From: Burkholderia anthina
GTDB taxonomy: Bacteria > Pseudomonadota > Gammaproteobacteria > Burkholderiales > Burkholderiaceae
Length of the DNA stretch: 64,000 nucleotides
Reading direction: 5' to 3'
Assembly: GCF_902498995.1 (NCBI RefSeq)
Contig: NZ_CABVLY010000004.1
Coordinates: 248,001-312,000 of the forward strand
Numbering within the stretch: the first letter of the stretch is position 1; every line of letters begins with the position of its first letter. Below, one piece after another: positions 40,252-49,472 of this stretch. The notes beneath the pieces were generated by a model. It ran no database searches. It was not told the origin of the DNA and was given only the letters and a program-made list of their open reading frames with translations. A program made the translations under genes and the position numbers.

Positions 40252-41478
40252 TTACGACTTCGCGGCCGGCGTATCGGCCGCCACGCGCACCGCCGTGCCG
40301 GCCTGCACCTTCTGCAAGCCGTCGACGATCACGCGATCGCCCGCCTTCAATCCGCTCGACACGATCCACTGGTCGCGATAGGCGTTGTCGGCGCGCACGG
40401 TTATCTGCTTCGCGTGGCCGGTCGCATCGACGACCCACACGCTCGCGGTGCCGTCCGACGCGCGCGTGACGGCGAGCTGCGGCACCAGCAGCGCATTCGC
40501 ATCGACGCCCTCGTCGAGTTGCGCACGCACGAACATCCCCGGCAGCAGTTCGCCGTCGGGGTTCGGGAAGATGATCCGCAGCGTGACGGATCCGGTCGTC
40601 TGGTCGACGGTGATGCCGGAGAACTGCAGCACGCCGTCATGCGGATACGGCGTGCCGTCTTCCATCGTGAGCCGCACGATGGCGCCGTCGCCGGCGCGCT
40701 GCAGGCGGCCCGATGCATAGGCCTTGCACAGTCGCAGCCATTCCGCGCTCGAGCGCGTGACGTCGAGATACATCCGGTCGTATGTCTGAATGGTCGCGAG
40801 CGCGGTGGTCTGGTCGGCCGTCACCAGCGCGCCTTCGGTCACCGACGACGCGCCGATGCGCCCGGCGATCGGCGCGGTGATCCGCGTGTAGCCGAGATTG
40901 ACGCGCGCCGATTCGAGCGACGCGCGATCGGCCAGCACGTCGGCCTCGTCCTCGCGCACGGCCGCGACCGCGTCGTCGTTGTCCTGCGCGCTGACCGCGC
41001 CGATCTTCGCGAGCTGCGCGTAGCGCGCGGCCTTCGTCTTCGCCGACGCGAGCGTCGCTTCGGCCTTCGCAAGCGTGCCGCGCGCCTGGTCGTAGGTGGC
41101 CTGGTAAGCCGCCGGATCGATCTGGTAAAGCACCTGTCCGGCCTTGACGTCGGCACCTTCGGTAAAGAGCCGCTTGCGCACGATCCCGCCGATCTGCGGC
41201 CGCACGTCGGACACCTGCAGCGCCGACAGGCGCCCCGACAGCGCCGTGCGCTCGTCGATCCGCTGCGGCGCGAGGGTCTGGACGCCGACCTCGACGGCCG
41301 CCGCGGCGGCACCCGGGCCAGCTGCCGTACCACGATCGCCGCAACCCGCGAGCGCGAGCGACGCGCACAACGCCAGCATGGCCGGCCAGCGCGTCGCGCG
41401 CGCCGGCGATGCTGGCCCGGATAACGCCGGCAAACGCAACCGGCAACACTCCAACTGCTTGTTCATGTGTACGACCAT
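40252..41478 (-). CDS. RND membrane fusion (adaptor) lipoprotein
   Basis: A 408-residue adaptor with a lipobox (A-L-A-G-C) near residue 46, a lipoyl/barrel-sandwich domain, a coiled-coil hairpin (about residues 125-200) and C-terminal barrels. It links the pump to the OprM-type channel. Two starts are possible, 41478 (GGAAGG only three bases away) and 41466; I list the longer. It is the first gene of the operon, divergent from a two-component system. Confidence 0.9.
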   Translation of the reverse strand: MVVHMNKQLECCRLRLPALSGPASPARATRWPAMLALCASLALAGCGDRGTAAGPGAAAAAVEVGVQTLAPQRIDERTALSGRLSALQVSDVRPQIGGIVRKRLFTEGADVKAGQVLYQIDPAAYQATYDQARGTLAKAEATLASAKTKAARYAQLAKIGAVSAQDNDDAVAAVREDEADVLADRASLESARVNLGYTRITAPIAGRIGASSVTEGALVTADQTTALATIQTYDRMYLDVTRSSAEWLRLCKAYASGRLQRAGDGAIVRLTMEDGTPYPHDGVLQFSGITVDQTTGSVTLRIIFPNPDGELLPGMFVRAQLDEGVDANALLVPQLAVTRASDGTASVWVVDATGHAKQITVRADNAYRDQWIVSSGLKAGDRVIVDGLQKVQAGTAVRVAADTPAAKS

Positions 41479-41523
41479 CACCCTTCCAAGATGGGGTGCA
41501 CGATACGTCAAACGTCTCGTAAG

Positions 41524-41552
41524 TTGTTGATTATTATGTGCATTTATATAAT
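41524..41552 (+). promoter_or_regulatory. putative promoter of the two-component genes
   Basis: TTGTTG, a 17-base spacer and a consensus TATAAT on the plus strand in a markedly AT-rich stretch. The start would be near 41559, about 100 bases ahead of the response regulator. Confidence 0.5.
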
Positions 41553-41569
41553 GTGTCGTGATTGACACA
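41552..41569. promoter_or_regulatory. inverted repeat TGTGTC-N6-GACACA
   Basis: A perfect 6-bp inverted repeat that overlaps the predicted start of the two-component genes and lies about 75 bases upstream of the efflux operon. It is a plausible operator for either transcription unit. Confidence 0.4.
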
Positions 41570-41658
41570 GACCGATCGCGCGCACCGGAGTACATTGGTC
41601 GGCGAATGCACCGCGGCCGCGCGCCGCATACGACACGCACGCAACAACGGGGACTCCA

Positions 41659-42378
41659 TTGACCGGCAATTCCATCCTGATCGTCGAAGACGACGCAGAC
41701 ATCAGCGTCCCGCTGGCCGCCTTTCTGTCCGGCAAGGGCTACGTCACGCACGTCGCGGACAGCGTCGAAGCCGCCGACGCGCTGCTCGCGACGGACGACG
41801 TCGACCTGGTCCTGCTCGACGTGATGCTGCCGGGCAAGGACGGGCTCGATCTGTGCCGTCGCCTGCATGCGAAGGGCGGGCCGCGCATCATCATGCTGAC
41901 GGCGCTCGACGATCCGACGGACAAGGTGGTCGGCCTCGAACTCGGTGCGGACGACTACGTGCCCAAGCCGTTCGATCCGCGCGAGTTGCTGGCGCGCATC
42001 CGCGCCGTGTTGCGCCGCCCCGCCGCCGCGGAGGGCGACGAACGCAAACCGGTCACCGAGCTGGTCCTGCGGTTTTCCGGTTTCACGTTCTATCCGTACC
42101 GGCGTTTCGTACGCTCGCCGGCCGGCCTGCGCGTGCCGCTGACGGGCGCGGAAACCGACCTGCTGCTCGTGCTCTGCCAGCACGTCCGCAAGGTGCTCTC
42201 GCGCGAAGAGCTCATCAACCTCACGCGCGGAACCAACTTCCCGATCTCGGGGCGCTCGATCGATTTGCTCGTGAGCCGGTTGCGGCGCAAGCTCGCGGGC
42301 AACGATCCGCTCGAGGAAACGATCCGGACGGTACGCACCGACGGCTACGCGTTCCAGCCCGACGTGGTCTTCGTCTGA
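41659..42378 (+). CDS. OmpR-family response regulator
   Basis: A 239-residue regulator. The receiver has D11-D12 and phospho-acceptor D54 (L-L-D-V-M-L-P-G-K-D), with K in P-K-P-F-D; the winged helix ends D-G-Y-A-F. The start is TTG with GGGGA upstream. Its stop overlaps the kinase start by one base (TGATG). Placed divergently from the RND operon, it very likely controls it. Confidence 0.9.
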   Translation: MTGNSILIVEDDADISVPLAAFLSGKGYVTHVADSVEAADALLATDDVDLVLLDVMLPGKDGLDLCRRLHAKGGPRIIMLTALDDPTDKVVGLELGADDYVPKPFDPRELLARIRAVLRRPAAAEGDERKPVTELVLRFSGFTFYPYRRFVRSPAGLRVPLTGAETDLLLVLCQHVRKVLSREELINLTRGTNFPISGRSIDLLVSRLRRKLAGNDPLEETIRTVRTDGYAFQPDVVFV

Positions 42379-43685
42379 TGCGCCGGGTCTTCTCCACCAC
42401 GCTCGGGCAGATCCTGCTGATCCTGACGTGTTCGTCGAGCGCGACGGCCCTGCTGTTCATCGTTCTGCTGTCGCACCACACCCCGCCGGCTCCGCCGTGG
42501 CCGTGGCAGAGCGCCTATCGCATCGCCAGCGCGGTCGAGAGTCTCCGCGCGGTTCCCGACGCCGAGCGCGGCGCCGTGATCGCGACGATGCGGCAGCCGG
42601 GGCTGTCGTTCCGGCTCTCGCAGGCGGCGTCGGCCTGCTCCACGGAAACACTGGACACCCGGGACCTCGAATCCGTGCTGAAATCGGAGCTGACGGGCGC
42701 GGCCGATCTGTCCGTACGCGCTTGCGCGGCCGAACATGCCGGGGACGCGGCGATCCAGGTACGGGTGCCGCTCGGCAGCCGGACGCTCGAGATTCGGACC
42801 GCCCGCGACACGGCCGACCCGCCGCGCTATTCCTTTCCCTTCTACGGCGCGTTGATCTTCATGTGCGTGGGCGTGGCCGCGATGTCGGCGTGGGCCATCT
42901 CGCGCGTGATTCGTCCGTTGCGACGGTTGTCCGAACACGCCGACGCATTCGGCCAGCAGATGTCGGTGTCGCCGATCGCGGAAGAAGGTCCGCTCGAAAT
43001 TCGATCGGCGGCACATGCATTCAACCTGATGCAGGCGCGCATCACGCTGTCGATCCAGAACCGCACGCGCATGCTGGCCGCGATCAGCCACGATTTGCGC
43101 ACGCCGCTGACGCGCATGCGGCTGCAGCTGGAAATGGAACAGAGCGAATCCGTGCGCGACAAGCTGATACGAAACATCGAGCTGATGCAGGCGATGGTCA
43201 CGTCCGCGCTGGCGTTCCTCAGCAGCGGCGTGGACCGCGAAGAGAAGGAGTGGCTCGACCTCGGCGCACTGATCTCCACGCTGTGCGACGAATACGAGGA
43301 AGCCGGCGCGGCGGTGCACTATATCGGCCCGGAGCAGATCCGCTTCTTCTGCCGGCCGGACGCGATGCGCCGGGTGCTGACGAACCTCATCGAGAATGCG
43401 CTGCACTTCGGGAGCGGCGTCGCGGTAACTGCATCGGTCGACGGCCAGAGCGTGCATATCGACGTGGTCGACGACGGGCCAGGCATTCCCGAGCATCGAC
43501 TCAAGGACGTGATCGAGCCTTTCGTACGCCTCGATCCGGCACGCGGCGACCGCCCGGGGAGCGTCGGGCTCGGTTTGTCGATCGTTCGGGAAATCGTGCA
43601 TGCGCACGGCGGCACGTTCACGCTCGTCAATCGCAAACCGACCGGGCTCATCGCGCGAATCGTGCTTCAGTGTCCGCAAGGCTAG
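42378..43685 (+). CDS. sensor histidine kinase, EnvZ type
   Basis: A 435-residue kinase with two membrane segments (about 10-31 and 154-175) around a 120-residue periplasmic domain with cysteines, a HAMP linker, the H-box A-I-S-H-D-L-R-T-P-L-T-R-M-R and an ATPase domain with N-L-I-E-N-A-L, D-D-G-P-G-I and G-L-G-L-S-I-V. It is paired with the preceding OmpR-type regulator. The signal is unknown, perhaps the efflux substrate. Confidence 0.92.
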   Translation: MRRVFSTTLGQILLILTCSSSATALLFIVLLSHHTPPAPPWPWQSAYRIASAVESLRAVPDAERGAVIATMRQPGLSFRLSQAASACSTETLDTRDLESVLKSELTGAADLSVRACAAEHAGDAAIQVRVPLGSRTLEIRTARDTADPPRYSFPFYGALIFMCVGVAAMSAWAISRVIRPLRRLSEHADAFGQQMSVSPIAEEGPLEIRSAAHAFNLMQARITLSIQNRTRMLAAISHDLRTPLTRMRLQLEMEQSESVRDKLIRNIELMQAMVTSALAFLSSGVDREEKEWLDLGALISTLCDEYEEAGAAVHYIGPEQIRFFCRPDAMRRVLTNLIENALHFGSGVAVTASVDGQSVHIDVVDDGPGIPEHRLKDVIEPFVRLDPARGDRPGSVGLGLSIVREIVHAHGGTFTLVNRKPTGLIARIVLQCPQG

Positions 43686-43826
43686 AAGACCACGCCCGGC
43701 AGCGCAACGCACGGCGGCATGCCCGTTCCGTCATAACCGGCGTTCGATGCGCTCGGGCGCACGTCGCCGGCGGGGCACGCGCCGAATGCATGAGCGATGG
43801 GCAAATGGCGGGTATGGCGATTCTGG

Positions 43827-44648
43827 TCAGTGACCGCAAAATCGCGGCGCCCGCTTTTCCCTGAAAGCCGTGCGCGCCTCGACATAGTCTGCGCTGTTGG
43901 CGGCTCGACGGATAGCGGCTTCGGCTACCCGCTCGCCGTGGTTTTCCGATGCTGTTTCGAGCGCTGCCAGGATCGCCTTCGCACCGCGAATCGATAACGG
44001 CGCAACGGCCGTCATCGTCGCGGCACATCGGCGCGCGGCTTCATACACATTGTCATGAACTTCGTCGATCAGACCCGCGCCCAGCGCATCGAAAGCCCCG
44101 ATCCGGGCACCCGTGAATAGAATACGTCGCGCGCGCCCGGGGCCGACGAGATTGAGAAGCCGGCGGGTACCCGCTGCGCCGTAGACCACCGATAGCCTTG
44201 CCGCCGGAATTGCAAATGTGGCTTGCGGTGCAGCAAATCGGATGTCGCACGCTAGCGCAAGATTGCATCCGCCGCCCATGCAATAGCCGTTGATCGCAGC
44301 GATAACCGGCTTGCCGAGCGTTTCGAGTGCCCGGCATCCCGCCTCGTAAATCGCGTCATAGGCGAGCACCTGTGCCGTGTCGTTACGCAGTTCATCGAAT
44401 TCCGTGATGTCGGCACCCGCGCAAAAACTGTCATGGCTGCCTGTCAGAACGACCGCGCGCACGTCATCGCGGCCATCGAGTTGTGCGGCGAGCCAGGCAA
44501 GCTCACGCCACATGTCGAGTGTCATCGCATTGCGCTTCTCGGGACGAGCTAGCGTAATGGTCGCAATATGGTCTTCGACGTGCAGTTCGAGTCCGTGGGC
44601 AGAGCCGGCGCGATCCGCGTCGATATCGATGCGATGCATGAACGTCAT
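43827..44648 (-). CDS. crotonase-family protein lacking both usual glutamates
   Basis: A 273-residue enoyl-CoA hydratase/isomerase fold protein. CoA-binding and oxyanion marks are present (F-C-A-G-A-D-I, G-G-G-C). The two catalytic glutamates of classical hydratases are replaced: N129 in G-G-G-C-N-L-A-L and A149 in I-P-A-A-R-L-S. It therefore probably does not hydrate enoyl-CoA in the standard way; other crotonase chemistries (isomerase, hydrolase, C-C lyase) are possible. Its start overlaps the CoA-transferase stop (ATGA). Confidence 0.85.
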   Translation of the reverse strand: MTFMHRIDIDADRAGSAHGLELHVEDHIATITLARPEKRNAMTLDMWRELAWLAAQLDGRDDVRAVVLTGSHDSFCAGADITEFDELRNDTAQVLAYDAIYEAGCRALETLGKPVIAAINGYCMGGGCNLALACDIRFAAPQATFAIPAARLSVVYGAAGTRRLLNLVGPGRARRILFTGARIGAFDALGAGLIDEVHDNVYEAARRCAATMTAVAPLSIRGAKAILAALETASENHGERVAEAAIRRAANSADYVEARTAFREKRAPRFCGH

Positions 44649-45901
44649 CCTTGCGTGGCGGCAGCGGCTTCGAGCGAGGCACCCGCCTGCAGCACGATGC
44701 CCGATGCGATGAGATCCCCGACCTCGCCGTCAGTGAATCCGAAGCGACGCAGAATGTCGATGGTATCCTGCCCGACACGCGGTGCCGCCCGCGACGCGAT
44801 CCGCGTCGTGCCATTGAAATGGATCGGCAAACCGAGGGCACGCGTCGTGCCCCCGTTCGGGGCCTCGACTTCGACGACCATTCGCGTCGCCTTTGACTGC
44901 TCGTGTTCCAGTGCCTGAGCGACGTTTTGTACCGGGCCGGCCGGAACCGATGCCTCGTCGAATCGGCACAGCCACGACGCCACGTCGTCGGTGGCCAGCA
45001 CATCGTTGATGAGTCGCTCCAGTGCCTTTCGGTTGGCAAGTCGCGAATCCGGTGTCATGAAGCGCGGATCTGCCTTCCATTCGGGATGACCGAGCAGTTC
45101 GGCGATCCGTGCCCAGTTGGCTTCGTTCGCGCCACCGATCGCAACGCGTCCGTCTCGACAGCGATAGACCTGATAAGGCGAGATCAGCGGATGTGCGGTG
45201 CCCGAGGGTTTCGCGATCGCGCCTCGCGAGAAATACGCGGCCGCGTACCAGTACATCTGCTGCAGCGACGCCTGCACCAGCGAAGTGTCCACGCGTTGCC
45301 CGAGCCCCGTGCGCAACCGGTGCACATAAGCCGCGAGGATACCGAGCGCGGCGAGAATGCCGGCGTTGACGTCCGCGATCGATACGCCGGGCTTGACGGG
45401 CTCGCCGTCTTCTTCGCCCGTCACGCTGATGAGGCCGCTGAACGCCTGCAGAATCAGATCGAAGCCGCCTTTGCGCGCGAGCGGCCCTTCACGACCGTAT
45501 CCGGTGATGGAGCAATAGATCAACGCCGGATTGAGCTGACTCAGCACTTCGTAGCCAAGTCCGAGACGCTCGATCACGCCCGGCCGAAAGTTTTCCGTCA
45601 ACACGTCCGCCTGTCCCGCCATACGCAGTAGCACTGCCTTGCCCGCATGGCTCTTGATGTCGATCCCGATCGACTGCTTGCCCCGATTGAGCATCATGAA
45701 CGACGGCGGCGTGCCCGCGTCGGACGCTTTCCCGTAACTTCTGGCGTCGTCGCCATAGGGAATCTTCTCGACCTTGTAGACGTCCGCGCCCATATCGGCC
45801 AGCATCAAGCCGCATACCGGCCCGGCCATGATCTGAGACAGTTCGAGTACCTTGAGCCCTTTGAGCGGTTGCTGAAATGACGAAGTTTTTTCGTTTTGCA
45901 T
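44645..45901 (-). CDS. CaiB/BaiF family (class III) CoA-transferase
   Basis: A 418-residue class III CoA-transferase, with V-L-E-L-S-Q-I-M-A-G-P near the start, the L-L-N-R-G-K-Q-S-I segment and the acyl-aspartate region S-I-A-D-V-N-A-G. It would activate a carboxylic acid with CoA taken from another thioester. The ATG at 45901 has AGGA six bases upstream. It forms an operon with the MFS carrier and the crotonase-like gene, suggesting uptake, CoA activation and conversion of an organic acid. Confidence 0.9.
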   Translation of the reverse strand: MQNEKTSSFQQPLKGLKVLELSQIMAGPVCGLMLADMGADVYKVEKIPYGDDARSYGKASDAGTPPSFMMLNRGKQSIGIDIKSHAGKAVLLRMAGQADVLTENFRPGVIERLGLGYEVLSQLNPALIYCSITGYGREGPLARKGGFDLILQAFSGLISVTGEEDGEPVKPGVSIADVNAGILAALGILAAYVHRLRTGLGQRVDTSLVQASLQQMYWYAAAYFSRGAIAKPSGTAHPLISPYQVYRCRDGRVAIGGANEANWARIAELLGHPEWKADPRFMTPDSRLANRKALERLINDVLATDDVASWLCRFDEASVPAGPVQNVAQALEHEQSKATRMVVEVEAPNGGTTRALGLPIHFNGTTRIASRAAPRVGQDTIDILRRFGFTDGEVGDLIASGIVLQAGASLEAAAATQG

Positions 45902-45953
45902 GAGTAGTCCTAATATCTCCATACGTTCCCGAGCAGGCAGACTATCGATCGAA

Positions 45954-47336
45954 CTAGCGTTCCTCGACTGTCGATGAATGGGCGCCAGGCGCGCGCACCG
46001 GGGCCGCGATGACGGGCGAGACGGCGGCATGAGGCGAGCGACGTGCGGGCCGGGTCACGACAAGCAGCAGGACGGCGCCCGAAACGAGCATTGCAACGAG
46101 GCACCCGAGTCCCGGGGACAGCGATCCGGTTCGCTCCTTCAAGAGGCCGATCAACAGCGGCGCGATCATGCCCGAGCTGACGCCGAGGCAATTGATGAAT
46201 CCCACCCCGCTTGCGGCGAATTCCGCCGGCATCGCCGATGCGGGAATGGTCCAGAAGACGGGAATCGCGCCAATGACCCCGACCGCGCCGACACTGAGCA
46301 ACGACATTGCGACGGCAAAGCCCAGATGCGGCAGCGTGGACAGCCCAAGCGCGGCTGCGCCGACGAGAAGCGCACCCGCTGAGTGCCAGCGCCGCTCATT
46401 CATGCGGTCGGAGCGGCGCGAAATCACGATCGTGCCGATTGCCGCCAGCCCCCAGGGGATCACTGAATACAGGCCGATCTCGAGCGGCGTGGTCGCGCCA
46501 TAGGCACGAATGATCGCCGGCACCCAGAACCCCAACGCATAGACACCGGAGATCGAGCAAAAATAAACGAGCGCAAACAGATACACCTGCTTTGAACGAA
46601 GCATCCCGAACCGGCCGGCGGGAACGATCTGCCGCGATGCGGCGAGCCGGTCTTGCGCGAGCGCCGCTTCCAGCGCGCGCCGTTCCTGTAGCGACAGCCA
46701 GGTGGCTTCGGACGGCCCCTGCTTGAGAACCAGGAAGCAAACGATCGCCATCAGGCAACTGGGCAATCCCTCGAGCAGGAATAGCCATTGCCAGCCGGCC
46801 AGTCCGGCGGCCATATGGAAGCGGGTCATGATCCACCCCGACAGCGGCCCCACCACGACCCCTGCCACAGTCACGCCCGAGGTGAATACCGCGAAAGCGT
46901 GACTGCGATGCGTTTGCGGAAACCATGTCCTGAGATAGTAAATGACGCCGGGATAGAAACCGGCCTCGAATGCGCCCAGCAGTAGCCGGCCGGCAAAGAA
47001 TTCATAGGGAGTCCGGATCAGCAGCATGCCTGTCGAGCACACGCCCCATCCGAGCATGATGAGGAAAAACACCCTCTTTGCCCCCCATCGGCGCAACAGC
47101 ATGTTGGCCGGGACGGCGAACGCCACATAGGTTGCGAAATACAGGGTCGCGCCGAGACCGTAGATACTGTCGGTGATGTGTCGCGCCTCGCGCAACTGGA
47201 TCTGCGCGAATGCGACGTTGTAACGATCCATCGAACAGAGCACGTAGCTCACGAACAGCACGGGCACGATGCGCCAGAATGCCTTTGCGCATGCCGCCTC
47301 GCATGTCGTGGCGGATGGGCTGGAATTGCCTGACAT
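45954..47336 (-). CDS. MFS transporter, anion:cation symporter type
   Basis: A 460-residue carrier with twelve predicted membrane segments. It shows C-S-M-D-R-Y-N-V-A-F-A and the R-R-W-G-A-K-R loop between segments 2 and 3, typical of the ACS family that takes up organic and aromatic acids. I prefer the ATG at 47336, which has GGAG well placed; the one at 47348 has no ribosome site. It is the first gene of the LysR-controlled operon. Confidence 0.9.
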   Translation of the reverse strand: MSGNSSPSATTCEAACAKAFWRIVPVLFVSYVLCSMDRYNVAFAQIQLREARHITDSIYGLGATLYFATYVAFAVPANMLLRRWGAKRVFFLIMLGWGVCSTGMLLIRTPYEFFAGRLLLGAFEAGFYPGVIYYLRTWFPQTHRSHAFAVFTSGVTVAGVVVGPLSGWIMTRFHMAAGLAGWQWLFLLEGLPSCLMAIVCFLVLKQGPSEATWLSLQERRALEAALAQDRLAASRQIVPAGRFGMLRSKQVYLFALVYFCSISGVYALGFWVPAIIRAYGATTPLEIGLYSVIPWGLAAIGTIVISRRSDRMNERRWHSAGALLVGAAALGLSTLPHLGFAVAMSLLSVGAVGVIGAIPVFWTIPASAMPAEFAASGVGFINCLGVSSGMIAPLLIGLLKERTGSLSPGLGCLVAMLVSGAVLLLVVTRPARRSPHAAVSPVIAAPVRAPGAHSSTVEER

Positions 47337-47461
47337 GGTTGTCTCCATATGTTTTGTGTATTCGCGAAGATCCGTGTCTTCGCGTGCGCCGCAGTCCATC
47401 ACGGACAGATCGATTGTATGAACCCGATCAATACGCAAACAAATATGGAATACCGATGGAT

Positions 47462-47480
47462 CGATAAGACTGGCTTATCG
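47462..47480. promoter_or_regulatory. palindrome CGATAAG-N5-CTTATCG upstream of the MFS operon
   Basis: A perfect 7-bp inverted repeat, 126 bases ahead of the MFS start. The half-site CTTATCG recurs at 48540-48546 in front of the LysR gene, pointing to that regulator. Confidence 0.5.
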
Positions 47481-47496
47481 CCTTGGCGTTAACACG

Positions 47497-48438
47497 TCAA
47501 TCATGAGAGACCAGTCTGGCATGCTCCCATCGTTTCGACCGGATCAAGGCCTGAATGATGTCGAGCATGCAGTCGCGCACCACCTCCGCCGCGCGGCTCA
47601 ATGGCACGGAGTCGGAGATGCACACCGAAAGCTCGCGCGACAGGGCGCGATCCGACACACGCAGCGCGCGGATTCTGCCCTGCCGTACCTCATCGGCCAC
47701 GGCCGACCAGGGCAGCACGCCCCAGCCCAGCCCGGAAGAAACCAGCCGAACCACCATATCCAGCGAGCTCACCTGGCTCACTATCCTGTATTCCAGATGC
47801 GCTTCGAGGAATGCCGCCTCGACACGCTGGCGGATCGTATTGGGGAAACCCGGCAGGAACAGCGGCTGCGCGGCCAGTTCTTTCGCCGTGACGGATTTCC
47901 TGGTTCTCGCATCGGTCCGCGCTTCGCTCGGCGGCGCGATCGCGAATAACGCTTCGCGCAGGACCGGATGAATGGCGAGCCCTCGGCGGCGCGGCACGTC
48001 GACGCCGAGCGCGACGTCGAGCTTGCTGCCGATTACCAGATCGACGAGTTCGGCGCTCGGCCGTTCGATGATCTCCATCATGATCGCCGACCGGCTGGTC
48101 AACTCCTTCACCAGTGGCGTGACGACGAGCTTGCCGGCACTGCCCGGAATGCCGATCACGACATGCCCGCTGGGCTGGTCGACCTCGCTTGAGATGGCCT
48201 GTCGCGCGTCCTCCAGTTGCTTGAGCAGCGACTTCGCATAGCGATAAAGCGTTTCCCCTGCCGGGGTGGTGCGAACCCCGTAGACGCCGCGGTCGAAGAG
48301 CCGGGCGTCGAGTTCGCCCTCGAGATTGGCGATCTGCTGGCTCAGCGCCGGCTGGGCGACGTGGAGCGTCTCCGCGGCGCGCGTCATGTTACCCAGCTCG
48401 GCAATGCGTGCGAAATATTGCAGTTGCTTGAAATCCAT
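47497..48438 (-). CDS. LysR-type transcriptional regulator
   Basis: A 313-residue LysR protein. The helix-turn-helix is in residues 1-60 (M-D-F-K-Q-L-Q-Y-F, then N-M-T-R-A-A-E-T-L, Q-P-A-L-S-Q-Q-I), with an effector-binding domain after it. It is divergent from the hydrolase gene and upstream of the MFS operon, with a shared motif at both places. It probably controls both units in response to the carried acid or its CoA ester. Confidence 0.92.
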   Translation of the reverse strand: MDFKQLQYFARIAELGNMTRAAETLHVAQPALSQQIANLEGELDARLFDRGVYGVRTTPAGETLYRYAKSLLKQLEDARQAISSEVDQPSGHVVIGIPGSAGKLVVTPLVKELTSRSAIMMEIIERPSAELVDLVIGSKLDVALGVDVPRRRGLAIHPVLREALFAIAPPSEARTDARTRKSVTAKELAAQPLFLPGFPNTIRQRVEAAFLEAHLEYRIVSQVSSLDMVVRLVSSGLGWGVLPWSAVADEVRQGRIRALRVSDRALSRELSVCISDSVPLSRAAEVVRDCMLDIIQALIRSKRWEHARLVSHD

Positions 48439-48539
48439 CCCGTCCTCTCACGCTCATGGCAAAGGCTCGCGGCCGATCGATCGGCGATCGTCGAGAAATA
48501 ACCAAACACGATAGACCCATAACAATCCCATATTTTTAC

Positions 48540-48550
48540 CTTATCGATAA
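48540..48550. promoter_or_regulatory. palindrome CTTATCGATAA between LysR and hydrolase genes
   Basis: TTATCGATAA is a perfect palindrome; with the preceding C it contains the half-site CTTATCG found in the 47462-47480 repeat. It is about 100 bases from each divergent start codon. Confidence 0.45.
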
Positions 48551-48641
48551 TAGACCTACACTCGTGCCTTGTGGAACGCGCGTAGCGAATCCGGACGAGC
48601 CTGCGCCGCGCCCCTCTTTCCTGCACGAAAATGGAGCAGAC

Positions 48642-49469
48642 ATGCCCACTGCATCATCCAACGGGATCAATCTTTTCTATGAAGTGACCGGGCAGGGCCC
48701 GGCCATCGTGTTCTTGCACGAGTTCGCGGGAGATCACCGAAACTGGGCGCATCAGGTACGCTCGCTGTCGCAGCGATTTCGCTGCATTACGTTCAATGCG
48801 CGCGGCTACCCGCCGTCCGACGTTCCAGACGATATCGAGTCTTACAGCCACCTTCATGCAGTAGCCGATATCGCGAGCGTACTAAAGGCCGCAGGCGTGT
48901 CGAATGCTCATATCGTCGGCCTGTCGATGGGCGCGTATGCGGCACTGTGTTTTGCCATTGCGCATCCGGAGGTGACGCGGTCCATCGTGGTTGCCGCGGC
49001 CGGGCATGGCTCGGACGCCCCTGAACAGTTCCGCGAGGCAAGCGAGGCGCTGGCCACGCGCATCCTGGCCCACGGGTTGGAAGCCGGCGCAGCCGACTAT
49101 CTGAACGGCCCGACAAGGCGCAAGCTCAAGGAGAAGGATCCGCGGGGCTTCGACGAATTTCTCCGTCAGTTTGCCCAACATTCCGCAATAGGCACGGCGC
49201 TGACGGCAAAGGGATGTCAGATGCGCCGCCCTACGCTCTACGAACTTGAAGCGCCGCTGCGCGAATTGAATGTGCCGGCCCTGATTGTCGCGGGAGACGA
49301 CGACGAACCCTGCCTTGCTCCGTCGCTCTTCCTGAAGCGCACGATCCCGAACGCGCGGCTATGGGTCCTGCCCGACACGAGCCACGCGATCAATCTCGAA
49401 GCGCCCGATGCGTTCAATCGCGCGGTGCTCGATTTCATCAACGATGTCGAACGACGGATAGAAGGATGA
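48642..49469 (+). CDS. alpha/beta-fold hydrolase
   Basis: A 275-residue hydrolase with the nucleophile serine in V-G-L-S-M-G, an H-E-F oxyanion turn (residues 27-29), the acid near G-D-D-D-E-P and the histidine in P-D-T-S-H-A-I-N-L-E. It resembles enol-lactone or C-C bond hydrolases of aromatic breakdown. The substrate is unknown. GGAG lies six bases ahead of the ATG. It is followed by an SDR gene after three bases. Confidence 0.88.
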   Translation: MPTASSNGINLFYEVTGQGPAIVFLHEFAGDHRNWAHQVRSLSQRFRCITFNARGYPPSDVPDDIESYSHLHAVADIASVLKAAGVSNAHIVGLSMGAYAALCFAIAHPEVTRSIVVAAAGHGSDAPEQFREASEALATRILAHGLEAGAADYLNGPTRRKLKEKDPRGFDEFLRQFAQHSAIGTALTAKGCQMRRPTLYELEAPLRELNVPALIVAGDDDEPCLAPSLFLKRTIPNARLWVLPDTSHAINLEAPDAFNRAVLDFINDVERRIEG

Positions 49470-49472
49470 ACC

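Noticed and set aside
35591-40438. A 1615-codon open frame over the efflux operon, possible giant fusion
   Set aside because: The upstream two thirds is in the wrong frame for the RND gene and is Arg/Asp-rich. Only the last 489 codons encode a real protein, the OprM-type channel.
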